Below are positions 23,183-33,608 of a stretch of DNA of 64,000 bases, piece after piece. The stretch's first letter is position 1; each line of letters begins with the position of its first letter. The notes below the pieces were generated by a model that worked only from the letters and a program-made list of their open reading frames with translations, was not told the DNA's origin and searched no databases. Source of the DNA: Triglochin maritima (lineage: Eukaryota > Streptophyta > Magnoliopsida > Alismatales > Juncaginaceae); assembly GCA_963682175.1 (NCBI GenBank), contig OY821782.1, positions 270,501-334,500 of the forward strand. The letters are read 5' to 3'. The position numbers were made by a program, and so were the translations under genes.

Positions 23183-26100
23183 ATGGAGATGGAGATGGAG
23201 GTCGGGAACCCAAAACATCCCACCATCAAACCACAACATGTATGTAAGCTCTGTAACAGAAGAAGAAGAAAACATCCAAAAGTTCAAATTTGTTGTTATT
23301 GGTCTGTAAAGTATAGAGTTATCTCATAATTTTGTTTTCCCTTTTTGACAAAAAGGGTTGGGGTTTGCATGACTAATCAAAACCTGTGTTTTTTGGTGGA
23401 TTTTTATTTTTATTTGGCCCGAAAAGTGACAGTTTTCATCAACATAGAAAAACCAGTTTGATGTTTTATATATATAAAAGTCAAAAGGTATTCAAATTTG
23501 AAAATGGCCACAAGGAAATGAAACTTTACCATCATGGAAAAAAATAACACTGTTGGAAAAGTTTGGTGTTTGTGATTTTGTTTTTCTTACTTGTACAATC
23601 CTTTTTGTTTCTGCACAGGATGAAGAAGTCAACCTCAAAGCCAAAAAAAGGTTGAGTAATCTCTGGTTATAACTTTTATTTATGCTCATCAACTGATTAC
23701 ATGCTGTGCTGCACTTTGTGTGTCGTGCAGACCTCGTGTGGACTGCTCGTCAAATGGTCCGCTAGAAAGGGCAGAAGCGCTTCAGTCTCGTCGGCTTGAT
23801 CCAAAGTTCCCAAGTTTCGTAAAGCTGATGCAAAAATCTCATGTGTCTGGAGGTTTTTGGCTAGTAAGTGTGATGATTTCTTCAAGCATTGGAAATATTG
23901 TAACTTCAGTATGTTGATCAGCTGTTGTGATTGTGAGCAGGGGCTCCCTTGTTTCTTCTGTAGAGAACACATGCCGGTAGAAGACAAAACAATTTTTCTG
24001 ATCAATGACAAGTTGGAGACATTTGAAGTTATGTATCTTGCACGTAAAGATGGATTTAGTGGTGGATGGCGACGTTTCTCAATTGCTCAAGGATTAATTG
24101 ATGGAGATGTCTTGGTTTTTCATCTAATTATGCCAACAACTTTCAAGGTGATCCCCAATACATTCTTCCTCAGCCTAATGGTTGAAACTACACTCTCTGT
24201 TAAGTCCATAGATATATAAAAAATTACAGTTTTGAATTTTGCTAACTTGAAGTGCTTATCGTAGGAACCAAAAACTAACTATCCTGATAACTTGATTTCT
24301 GTTTGCCACCTGGTAATGCCATCCTTAACTTGTTCCTTACCCATTGTATTTTTGTAACCTTTCCTAACATAACTTACTAGCTTTTTGGTTAGGAATATTT
24401 CAATCCTTGAAGTTCTGATCAACCAGAACTCCCATTCTTAAGTTATTCACCTGAATTAGGATAATCTATCTTTGAAGACATCTTTAGAAAAATAGTCCGC
24501 AAAGTGTAAATACTTTATGTAATAAACTTTTGTCAACCATCACCTGCCTATGTTCTTGAATTTTAAGAAGTAGAAGACGTATCAAATTTGACATGCACCA
24601 CAACTGGATTACTTTTTCGTCTCTAAGCAATCTTTGTTCTTCTTAAAAAAAACAGGTCTTTATACTTCGATCGAGTAGCTCATCGTCTGCTGCCGTCGTA
24701 GGTTCCAAACCTAAAAAAACAAGGTGATCGACATAATTAAATTCCACACTCTTGTCTTCCAATTCATGCCCCTTTCTGATCTATAATGTTGCATTATTTG
24801 TAAGCAACTCCAGTTTAGTTCCAAAGCAAATATTGAGAATGCTCTATTGAGGACTGATCTTCTTGCTTGAGCTGGTAGTTCTGTGTTTGATTTTTTTTAG
24901 GAGAAAACCAAGCCCAGCAGCACATCAACGGCTCGCTACTAAGGCTTCTTCATGTAAACCAGCATCATCAGCCAAACCTGAGCATTCTAGTAAATCAGAT
25001 AATGACAACCATGGTGAGTTGTCTGAATCGGAAGACCACGACCAACGCATGAAGCAAAATGTTGGGCTGGACATTGACCAGAACTGTGCATCACAAATGG
25101 TAGAATCCGTAACTCAACTATTGTTATTGGTGTCACCTCTCCTGCACTTGTTAGCACAAAAAGGATAACAAAGAGAGTTGGGAAGTACTAATTTATGGTG
25201 TCTGGATATTTTAATCTAAAGATAATAGCACATTAGCATCAACATGCACAAGATGTGCATGTAATCTTAAAATTTGAAATTCAGAATTTCAAAGATAAAA
25301 GCATAATTACAAAAAAATAAATCCCAATACCTACTTTGAGGCAGGACATGTGACATTAGATGATTATGTGCTTTTACTAACACATTGCTTGTTAAGATTA
25401 AATAGTTGTAATGTGTTGCACATATTTATGACTAATTGTGTTATTATCACCTGAATTGCTTACCAAAGGGTTTGTGTTGTTTGTACAGATCTCTGAGGAA
25501 CGAATGCGGAAAATTAAAACGTATCTACTAGTTCCTCATTTTTCAAATTAGAAAGAAGCTATTGTTGTTCTGACACTTTACAGGTTTTAATTTTCTGTTA
25601 AAATGCCATGGATCTCAGTGGTTACCGAGGTTGTTTGGAGGATCGTGTTTATGCTTCAGAAAATGTTGTGCAAGCCGCTACAAAGAAAGCAGAAGCGTTG
25701 CAAGCAGTCCTTGATCCGGAGTTCCCAAGTTTTGTAAAATCAATGAGCCAATCCCATGTAACTGGAGGCTTCTGGCTGGTAAGCTTACTTAATTAGAATC
25801 GAGCCCAAAACACAATTGATATTACAAGTAGTACACTTTAAGTGAGATACACTGTTAGGAATTGTTTATGTACCATTTTAACAGGGACTCCCTAGCAAAT
25901 TCTGCAAAGAACACTTGCCCGATGAAGATTGTGAGATTACTTTGATCGATGAAAATTTAGATCCTTTCCGGACAAAGTATCTTGTTAGAAGCACAGCTTT
26001 AAGTGGTGGGTGGAAAGGATTCTCTATATTTCATAAATTGGTTCACGGAGATGCATTGGTTTTCCATCTCATCAATCCGACAACTTTCAAGGTGATGAAA

Positions 26101-27211
26101 AGTAAAAAAAGTTTATTATTTTGGATGTTGGTGTTCCCCACTGAACTTGGCACTTGTAAAAATTCATTCAATAATTCTTACGGATTTTGCTGTTATTGTT
26201 TCAGTTTTTCCCCCATCAACATAACTGATCTTAATCCAATTTTGATAGGCGTACATAATCAGAGCAAGTAGCTCATCAAATATTCATAGGAACATTGATA
26301 TTACATATGAGGAAAATGGTGTTAAGCCAAACAACAAAAGGTAATTATCGTTTTTGGATTTTTTTGTGTACATTTTTTGTTATTAGGAATGACATTTGTC
26401 TGATCTTTATAATCATTTAAGTTTTACCTTTTTTGTACTCCATATCTTATGCTTTCTACTTGTCATGTATTGGATGCTCATTTCAAAGATAGAATTTGAC
26501 CAACTCCAACAACCTTGTGTTTGTGCTATACATTGTTATAATAACTTACGTAGAATGATTTCATCCATTACATATTCTTAATAGCTCATAATCCATCTTC
26601 TAAGCATGTAGTCCATTCTTCTAGATTCAATTGTACCACCCAAAAGTCACATTTGAGTGAATTTGAACTTAGATGCCTTGTAAACTATTTTTTCTTGTTT
26701 CATCCCAAAGTTTTCTTATGGTTTTGGCAGAAGTGGAAAAAATATCAATGTACAACATCCAAAGCAAGAAGTTCATCAACAGATGAAAGCCGAAGATGCA
26801 GAGGAATGTGCATCAGACTCTGGAAATGTGCAACCGATAGCAACAGTTAGTAATCGGGACAATAAGAACCAATGTGTAGCCGATGACATTCACGAGGAAT
26901 GTGCAACAGATAATGTGAACGGAAAACAGGAACAAGAGAAAAAAAATAGTGGTGGTCCTATCAGCAACTGCTTACAGTGCTTCATACTGAAACAAGAGGC
27001 GTGTCGGAAAGCATTAGAGGCGGAGATTGCAATCAGAGAAAACGATAAGCTACGCTTTCTGAAATCATGCAAGGTTTGCATGGATCATGATGTTTCAATG
27101 CTGCTACTTCCCTGCAAGCATCTGTGTTTATGCGAAGACTGTGATTCCAAACTGCATATCTGCCCAATATGCAACACCGTGAAGATCTGCAGCACGGAAG
27201 TGTTTCTGTGA
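23183..27211 (+). CDS. Tandem-B3-domain protein with C-terminal RING finger
   Basis: Exons 23183-23305, 23619-23650, 23731-23863, 23941-24147, 24656-24723, 24901-25099, 25489-25520, 25619-25778, 25885-26091, 26249-26340 and 26731-27211 total 1734 nt, 577 residues, all in phase. Two B3 DNA-binding domains are clear: LDPKFPSFVKLMQKSHVSGG ... FSGGWRRFSIAQGLIDGD ... PTTFKVFILR, and LDPEFPSFVKSMSQSHVTGG ... LSGGWKGFSIFHKLVHGDAL ... PTTFKAYIIR. They are of the At5g42700/Os01g0234100 type. The last exon ends in a C3HC4-like RING (CKVCMDHDVSMLLLPCKHLC, then LCEDCDSKLHICPICN) preceded by a short helix, as in BOI/SBP-type E3 ligases. Inferred role: a DNA-bound ubiquitin ligase. Exon 1 is the least certain part. 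A split into two genes was considered, but phases join cleanly at 26340/26731. Confidence 0.82.
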
Positions 27212-27584
27212 GAGACAGATATCTGTTGGGAACTTGGGATGGCTGTGGTTTGTTTTTGGTAAGAATGGTTGTTTGTTTTGCTGTAATTCTGAGAGAATTA
27301 TACAACCAAGTACTGATTTGTATGTAATAGATGGCAGACTAGACCATCTTAAGTAACTCCTTTTGTGGAAAGAAATATGCATGTAGTGGTTTGTCAAATC
27401 TGTCGTCGTGTTTGGTCTTCAATATCAATGTTGTCGACTTTGGTATCATTAAAACATGCATGCATCAAACTTGGTACCAACATTTGTTATTTACCATAAA
27501 AAAACAAAACCACGTATGCACTTATACAGTACCTTTTTTTTCAACCCACAATTTAAATTACTAGAATAGCATGTGAATGCTTAG
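27212..27584. other. 3'UTR of the B3-RING gene and spacer
   Basis: Probable 3'UTR to about 27420, then AT-rich spacer up to the start of the inverted duplication. Nothing else was recognised. Confidence 0.5.
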
Positions 27585-27919
27585 CATAGTAGGTCGATGT
27601 CTCTGTTATGCATCAATACCTTAGCTAGGACTATCAAATAATGATGATTCACTTGTCAGTTGTCACACTTAATCTCACTATTGACGTACTTTAGGTCAAA
27701 ATCCTTTCTTGACAAAGTGCATCGATGACCTTTGGGTTTACTCTATCTGGTTAATTAAGCTATTTATTAGTTAAAATAAATGTAGATTGTGATGTAACTA
27801 TATGTTAAGTTGTTAACTGTTACAGGTGTTGTTGAGCACGAACATGAAACCGTCTCCAGAATGATCGATACACTCAACTCACAAGCCTTACCCTGCATAA
27901 CTTGAAGGAAACTCATCCA

Positions 27920-28710
27920 AGCCTTAAAAAGATATGCCAAGTTTCTTTTTGGTTCTCACCAAAGAGTGTGAGGTGGTCGGATCGGTTGCTGGAGGTCTCG
28001 GCGATGATCGTAGTGCAGCAGGGTTGCTACACTGGGACGGTCGATCGGTCTTAGTGTAATTGAGAGTTTCTGTCTCGCATCGATCGAACGATGCCCTCAG
28101 GCGGTCGACCAGTTGCACTGTGGTAAGTTGGTTGAGGTCATAGACCATCTAAACAACCGACCGTTTTTAGATCTGTTCGATTGATTGTACCTGTAGCTAA
28201 GTCGATTGGCCTAGATCTTCTAAACACTCGACCGTCTATATGATTTATTTGACCGATAGCTTAAGTTAACTTAATCGTTTGTGCGACAGTTTGTCGACCG
28301 TTATTTTATGTTCCAAATGGTCGACCGGTCGGTGACTTTAGGTCGACCGGTATAAGTTGAATTTGTGTTTTGTAGACCCTGTTAATGTTCGGTCGAACGG
28401 GTCCCCCTTGCCGTTAGATCGGTTGGTTAAGTTCGTTGGACACGAGCGTTGACCATCAAAACGGTTGACCTCCCATGACTTTGGCTCGACCGTTTGTTGC
28501 GGGTGCGTTCGACCGGCTGTGTCGCGGTTGAGCCCATGCATGTTTCTGAAGGGAACCCGATTGACCCCTGTTGTGTTTTCGGTCGACTGTTGTTGCCATG
28601 CTCTGTGTATTTTGTGGTTTTCTTGTGTGGCTTGTGATCGGCTTTGAGCGTAACGGGTCCCCGGTCTTTTTAGGACGACAGAATAGACATTGTCAACCTG
28701 ATAGCGATCG
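27920..28710. other. Foreign insert rich in GTCGACC-type palindromes
   Basis: This block replaces the rest of kinesin exon 22 and intron 22 in the duplicated copy. It has no coding similarity I recognise. It contains a dense series of GGTCGACC-like motifs (28103-28110, 28228-28235, 28293-28300, 28319-28332, 28341-28351, 28390, 28462-28470, 28485, 28508-28516, 28579), like those of the copia U3 at 19060-19520. It could be a piece of a related LTR, but TG...CA ends and a PBS were not found. Confidence 0.6.
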
Positions 28711-28733
28711 TTATATATATATATATATATATA

Positions 28734-28935
28734 GGGTCAAGCTCTAGTGAGCCCAGGGCTCATCAAATTTAGTTTAAGCCTCATACAATCTCACCATTGG
28801 ATCTTATTTACAGTTAATCTCATCATTCATTAGCATAACCGTTTTTTTCTTAATCTACCTTACATTTTGAAATGAGTGGTGGATATTGTGGGGGCTTAAT
28901 TTAGTTTGATTAAGCCCTGAGCTCACTTGAGAATT

Positions 28936-28937
<2 letters not shown>
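28734..28937. mobile_element. MITE inserted in a (TA)n microsatellite
   Basis: About 204 bases flanked on both sides by (TA)n (28711-28733 and 28938-28972). The ends are imperfect inverted repeats of about 45 bases: the left has AGTGAGCCCAGGGCTCA and the right, in reverse complement, AGTGAGCTCAGGGCTTA, followed by further matching AT-rich sequence up to AAGCC. There is no coding capacity. The TA flanks fit a Tc1/mariner-like element or the Micron type known from rice microsatellites. The superfamily is not settled. Confidence 0.75.
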
Positions 28938-28975
<38 letters not shown>

Positions 28976-29462
28976 GTCTGTGTTGCAACGGTTTAGCAGT
29001 TTTCGTGAGCAACCGTTTAGGTTTGCAATGGTACACACAAGACTATGAACCAACTGGTGAAACACCAGTTAGATCTGAGCCAGAGGTTCCCAGCAAATGT
29101 ACAATTGAGTCCCTCCGAGCAATGCCTATGGATGCACTTGAGGAAGGTTTTAGGGAAAACAATCCCTATGTGTCGACAAAAGAGCCGAAACCTTCTCTGA
29201 TACCCGGTCTCCGTTGATCCCTCGGAATTGATAGCAAGCAGTTTGTTGGTGTTGTTTTAAGAATATGCTGGAATGTAGATGAGGTTTGTCTGGCCACCTT
29301 AGATATCCATATTGTATGCTACCTATTGTCTCCAATTATCTAGAAAACATACAATATGTTCTCTGAGGGTCAATGAGAGAAGTAATTTCTGGCTTACTTT
29401 ATTCTAATGATTCTTGAATAAGTGTTATGTGAAGTAAAAAAAAACATGATATCTTTAGCCAT

Positions 29463-29790
29463 GAATTCATAATCCTTACTGATCAGGTGAGAAGTTTTGT
29501 CTCACAGTGGTTACATGTACTGTGAGGGACTAGTTAGTTCTACATCTAGTAGTGGCAGGTTTAGGTGGAAGGAGGAAATTGTGATGGAGACAAACCTGAA
29601 GGTTGAGTCTCGTGGCCAACTGTTGTGGCTGCAGCGGAGGCCGCAACTCCGGCGAGGGCTGAAGTCCAGTTCCAGTTGGGCATTTCAGTGGTTCAGATTC
29701 AGAAGCAAGGGGTGGAGAATCTAGCCCAATTTTGTGTCCTTGTTGGAACTTGGAAGGTAATTGTTGGTTCCATGTGATGTTTGGCAGGTA
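29463..29790 (-). pseudogene. LEA_2 pseudogene fragment
   Basis: Reverse-complement remnant of the LEA_2 gene at 4536-5075. The stop-proximal piece (GATCAGGTGAGAAGTTTTGT, 29482 on) is joined directly to the part that matches about 4510-4710, so about 330 bases of coding sequence are deleted. Several further substitutions and indels are present. Confidence 0.85.
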
Positions 29791-29833
29791 ATTTGGTCTT
29801 GTGCTTGATGTTGATGCTTAAATAAATCAATCA

Positions 29834-31538
29834 TTAATCAAAGGTAAAATTTTCAAAATATTCACAAAAAATGTATTTGAAGAATATGCACCACAAAAAC
29901 ATATTTGGTAAAATATGCACATTAAAAACAACATCCGAGATACTGTTTTTGTCTAGGGCTAAAATGGGGTTGACCAGCTCCCATCTTCCTTCTCACACAC
30001 CCAAATTATTCATCACTCCCCATTACTCCCTCTCTTCGGCGAAAAGAACGGTTTAAGTTGGGTTTCCATTTGGTTTTTTGGGTTTTTTATTTCGATATGA
30101 AATATAATGCATGTATAATTAATGTATTGTTGTTATTTTCATGTATGAAATGTAATTTTTGTACACTCAAAGTGATGAGCTCCGGTACCAGATTGATTAT
30201 GAGTTTTTTGATGGGATTGTCACGTTTGTAGATGGGGTACCAGAATATGAAGGTGATTACAGACAGATGCTTAATGATAATACCGGACTCCAATATGATG
30301 ATCTTTGTGAAACAATTTGTCGAGTTTGTGATTTCCAAGAGGGTGGGTTTAATTTGAAGTTAACCTGCAAATGGTCACTGTATTAAAAGTATACATATGC
30401 TGAAGTTTTTGATGATCAGAGCACGGCTACGATGATATCCTTATTTAACTTCGTGAATATGGTTGTATTGTTTGTTCAGAAACAACTCAAGCACTATACT
30501 ATTGTGCACCAAAGTCAGTTGACTAAGGATTATCAACCGATGACACAAACATATAACCAATATGAAGCAAATCCATCGTCAGTAGTTCTTCAGTCCTATT
30601 TTCAACCATATGAGCATACACCAATGAATGTTAGTAATTATGAAGCTGATGTAGTTCAACTACATTCTCAAGGAAGACGAGTTGAAGATGTTGAGAGTGA
30701 TGAGACAGATGTTGATGAAGCAGATGGTCAGATGGATGGTGAGAAGATAGACATTGTTGATGTAGATTCAACCTAACTTCCGGAGCTGCAGAACATGTTT
30801 CATCTTATGGAAGACGCAGTGAATCGGGAACATGCTAACAACGTACATTAAATCATCGTTAGTAATGAATTGTCGTCATTGCCAGTACTACCAGATTTGA
30901 GACACTGGCCAGACGTAGTCTGACGAGAACTGGATTGAAGATTCAGTCATTGGAAATGTCGATTGTCGTATTGATGCATACAATGTAAGCGATAACTTAG
31001 AAGATAGACCAAGTTGAATCTAAACATAAATGACATTATTCCAAATCAAACCAATTCCAAATATTATATAATTATTTAGAGTTCAATACATTCTCAATCC
31101 AAATCAAATCAATCCGAAATAATCCAATCCTCACAAATACAAACTAATCAAGTAAAACATTAACAAAAAAATAAGCTAAATATACCTTAGAACCAATGCA
31201 AAACGTGAAACTAGCACCGGAGGCTCGAAACTCGCCGAAGAGAGGGAGGAGGAGAGGGAGTGGACGGTTATGAGAAACAAGGGGAGACTGGTGCCGTTTT
31301 TAACCCTAGATAAAATCGACATCTCGGGTGTCATTTTTACCTAGGCTTAAAACGGTTTTGGCAGTGCCGTTTTCAATATAGTATAAAAACGATATCTATT
31401 ATGTCGTTTTTAGTTAATGAAAATGACATCTCAGGTGCCGTTTTAATGTGTATATTTTGTTAGAATAAGTTTCTGCGGTGCATATTCTTCAAATTTATTT
31501 ATTTTTCGTAAATATTTTGAAAAAAATCCTTAATCAAA
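29834..31538. mobile_element. Non-autonomous Mutator-like element (MULE) with 9-bp target duplication
   Basis: The element spans 29843-31529 (1687 bases) and is flanked by a perfect 9-base direct repeat TTAATCAAA (29834-29842 and 31530-31538), the size diagnostic for Mutator. The ends are long diverged inverted repeats beginning GGTAAAATTTTCAAAATATT on the left and GGATTTTTTTCAAAATATTT on the right, continuing through GAAGAATATGCACC. The interior has a mudrA-like N-terminal coding remnant (30159-30776) but no DDE transposase core, so movement would need a transposase in trans. It lies in the inverted kinesin/LEA duplication. Confidence 0.92.
30159..30776 (+). pseudogene. mudrA-type transposase N-terminal remnant
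   Basis: Two open pieces: 30159-30383 (YQIDYEFFDGIVTFVDGVPE, CRVCDFQEGGFNLKL) and 30432-30776 with an acidic end (VESDETDVDEADGQMDGEKI). The layout resembles the N-terminal, non-catalytic part of plant MULE proteins. The catalytic and zinc-knuckle regions are absent. Identification depends on the surrounding TIRs and target duplication more than on the protein itself. Confidence 0.6.
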
Positions 31539-31660
31539 TTAACTAATTGTTCTATTTAATATATTCTTGTTGGTTGGTGAAGACTAGTTTCTTAATTTGT
31601 ACTTTACTTCAAGTAACATGACATGTTGCAACTGAGGATGATCTTTTCTAAATAGTAGAC

Positions 31661-33608
31661 ATGCATTTACTGTAAGACATGCTCTCTTGATTTAATAATA
31701 AGGTCATCATCATCTTCATGCTTTGTGTGTTTGTATGTTTTGTATGCATGTGTGTTTATCTTCGTTTCGTGGAAGTTTTCTTTTTGGTCGCGTGAGGTGT
31801 GGCGTGTTGAGCGCGCGCGTCGGGACTCGGGCGATTTGGTTTGAGGTGTGAGCGACATGAGAGTTATTTTCTTGGCCACTTGGCCTTGTGCGTGGGGTCA
31901 GCAAGGGTGAGGTGGCGTCCACATCAGCATGCACATTTCAAATCAACATGATTTTGGAAGGTAACAAGGGAGAATATTGTGCTTTCATTGGATCCTTATT
32001 TGGAGGTTGTATGCATTGAAAGGCTAGAACCCCAGCTGTCACACCTCTTCCTGAGTAATCGTTGTTTCCGCTTATTTTATGATGTATTTTATTTTTGAAC
32101 TTTATGTATAACTTTTGATATTATTTCCTTATATGGATATTTCTGCTTTGGTTTCATGTCTTTATTTTGCGTGTCGATATATGTTTTTCATTGTACGAGT
32201 CTTGTTCATTTTCCTTTCGGTCATTGTAACTCATTTGGTTGTCGTGGATGTTTCTGATTGTTACTTTCACTTGGTTCTCCCCAACGTGCGTGCCCACAAG
32301 ATCGGGTGTTACATTTACAAGTCAATTTCATGTCCGAAAACATTGATTATAACATGAATTTTGGATCTTGTACATGAGTTCTTCTAAGTTCTTGTAAAAG
32401 TCAAAGATGACTTTATTGGATTGGGAATTGCAACCAAATCCTATTTGTGCATCTTCAGATTAACCTGTATTGGAATTCTCATAGTGCTATAGTTAGTTAG
32501 CCATCTTTTATGTCTTGGACAGGGACGCAACTTTTCGCCTTCCTTCCACAGTTTCATCCCATAACCTTATGGTCAAATGTGCCCACCACCGCCAACCATT
32601 TCAATAACGAGATCAATATTACAACATAAATAATATCAATAAGGCTCTATTTTATCAAACCAATTTTATTTTTGGTTATTTCGTATTTTCATGGATCACC
32701 TCACCGTAGAATAGAAAATTTAACTGTGTAGACGTGGAACGATTAAAAGTTAAAACAACCTTGCACGTTGACCAAAATCTTGTCACGTTGTGTTATTCTA
32801 CAAAGAAATAACCAATCAAAACTGCCGTCAAACTTGACAAATCCAGCAATCTTAAGATCTGTCAAAAACTATTACATCATCAATAAAATAATAATGCTTC
32901 GAGTGTCCACGATTCTCACGCGATTTCTCTGTGATTTTCAACATAAATCACAATCCAAATCAAACTTTGTGCCCCACTTTGGCCAACTTTTCCACCAATG
33001 GAGTTTCCTGAACTCTTCTGTGAAAGGAAAGACCACTCATATATCATACTTGTGAGTTTTGACTGTTATTATCCTAACAAAAAATATCTCCAAAACTTGG
33101 TGTGGATTTCTTAAAACATCCCCTTCAGAGAGAACTCATTGACCCACCAAGCCTTTTGTGATTTCCCACCTCTGTTTGCTTTCGAATTAGTCAATGACGC
33201 TTTTATTAGGTGGATGAGGAGGACATACTTCTTTTGGCCAACTTTAGCCGTAACTTTTTTTTTAGGTGGGTTTAGCTAAATAATAAGTGGTTATTTTTTG
33301 TGAGGTTGAGTTTTAGTAAAACCAGATTAACCTCAGAAAAAAATGGAAATCTTATCCTAAATCCAAATTAAGGCTTAAATTAAGATGTCCTTACGCCACG
33401 TTTTATCCGTATAAATATAGCTAAAAATAGACAACATTTTCAATCACAAAAGGGTACCCACTTGTTGTTTGTAATAATAACTTAGGAGTTGGTCCCGATA
33501 GTTTCAATTATTTGAAAATTTCAATCCCACATGGAATAGTATCAAGCAAGTGGTTTCTGTCACCTGTTTGGCTATAAATTGACAACTTGTCCACGATCTC
33601 TTCTAACA
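31661..33608. promoter_or_regulatory. Spacer and promoter of the cell-wall invertase
   Basis: No gene was recognised. A GC-rich patch lies at about 31806-31840. TGTCACACC at 32037 and GGTGTTACA ending 32313 look like LTR ends, but no target duplication is seen. Two TATA candidates precede the invertase: TATAAATA at 33410-33417, which leaves a leader of about 165 bases, and TATAAAT at 33573-33579, only 30 bases before the ATG. The first is the more plausible. Confidence 0.5.

Larger units (their letters stand above)
27824..29217 (+). pseudogene. Kinesin-5 3'-end pseudogene (exons 22-23 copy)
   Basis: 27824-27918 copies the start of kinesin exon 22 ([12 protein letters not shown]) with a 1-base deletion after the ACTCAACTCACAAGCC stretch, then breaks off. 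Exon 23 resumes at about 29039 as [19 protein letters not shown] and [20 protein letters not shown], nearly identical to the parent. A lost C after TCTCTGATACC shifts the last codons to IPGLR and a stop at 29215-29217, whereas the parent ends [10 protein letters not shown]. Without motor or coiled coil it cannot work as kinesin. Confidence 0.9.
27585..31660 (-). repeat. Inverted segmental copy of the kinesin-5/LEA_2 3' region
   Basis: Read in reverse complement, this segment follows about 4235-6168: kinesin intron and exon 22, exon 23, the intergenic spacer, part of the LEA_2 gene and its upstream DNA. Matches are obvious over long stretches (for example CATTATTTGATAATCCTAGC near 6115 against 27620-27640, and ACTGAGGATNATCTTTTCTA near the far end). 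The copy is interrupted by foreign DNA at about 27920-29030 and by a MULE at 29843-31529. The homology resumes after the MULE (31539-31660), showing that the MULE landed in an existing copy. Confidence 0.88.

Noticed and set aside
24901..25168. Exon 6 of the B3-RING gene read through to the stop at 25168 as a one-B3 protein
   Set aside because: A donor at 25100 followed by the 32-nt exon and the second B3 restores the frame; the read-through end (LLLLVSPLLHLLAQKG) looks like intron. It could still be a minor isoform.
28000..28600. GTCGAC repeats as cloning-site (SalI) artefact
   Set aside because: The sites are degenerate, irregularly spaced and embedded in otherwise plant-like sequence; a cloning artefact would give exact single sites.
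32037..32313. Small LTR (TGTCACACC ... GGTGTTACA)
   Set aside because: Ends look right but flanking bases CCAGC and TTTAC do not match and no PBS follows.
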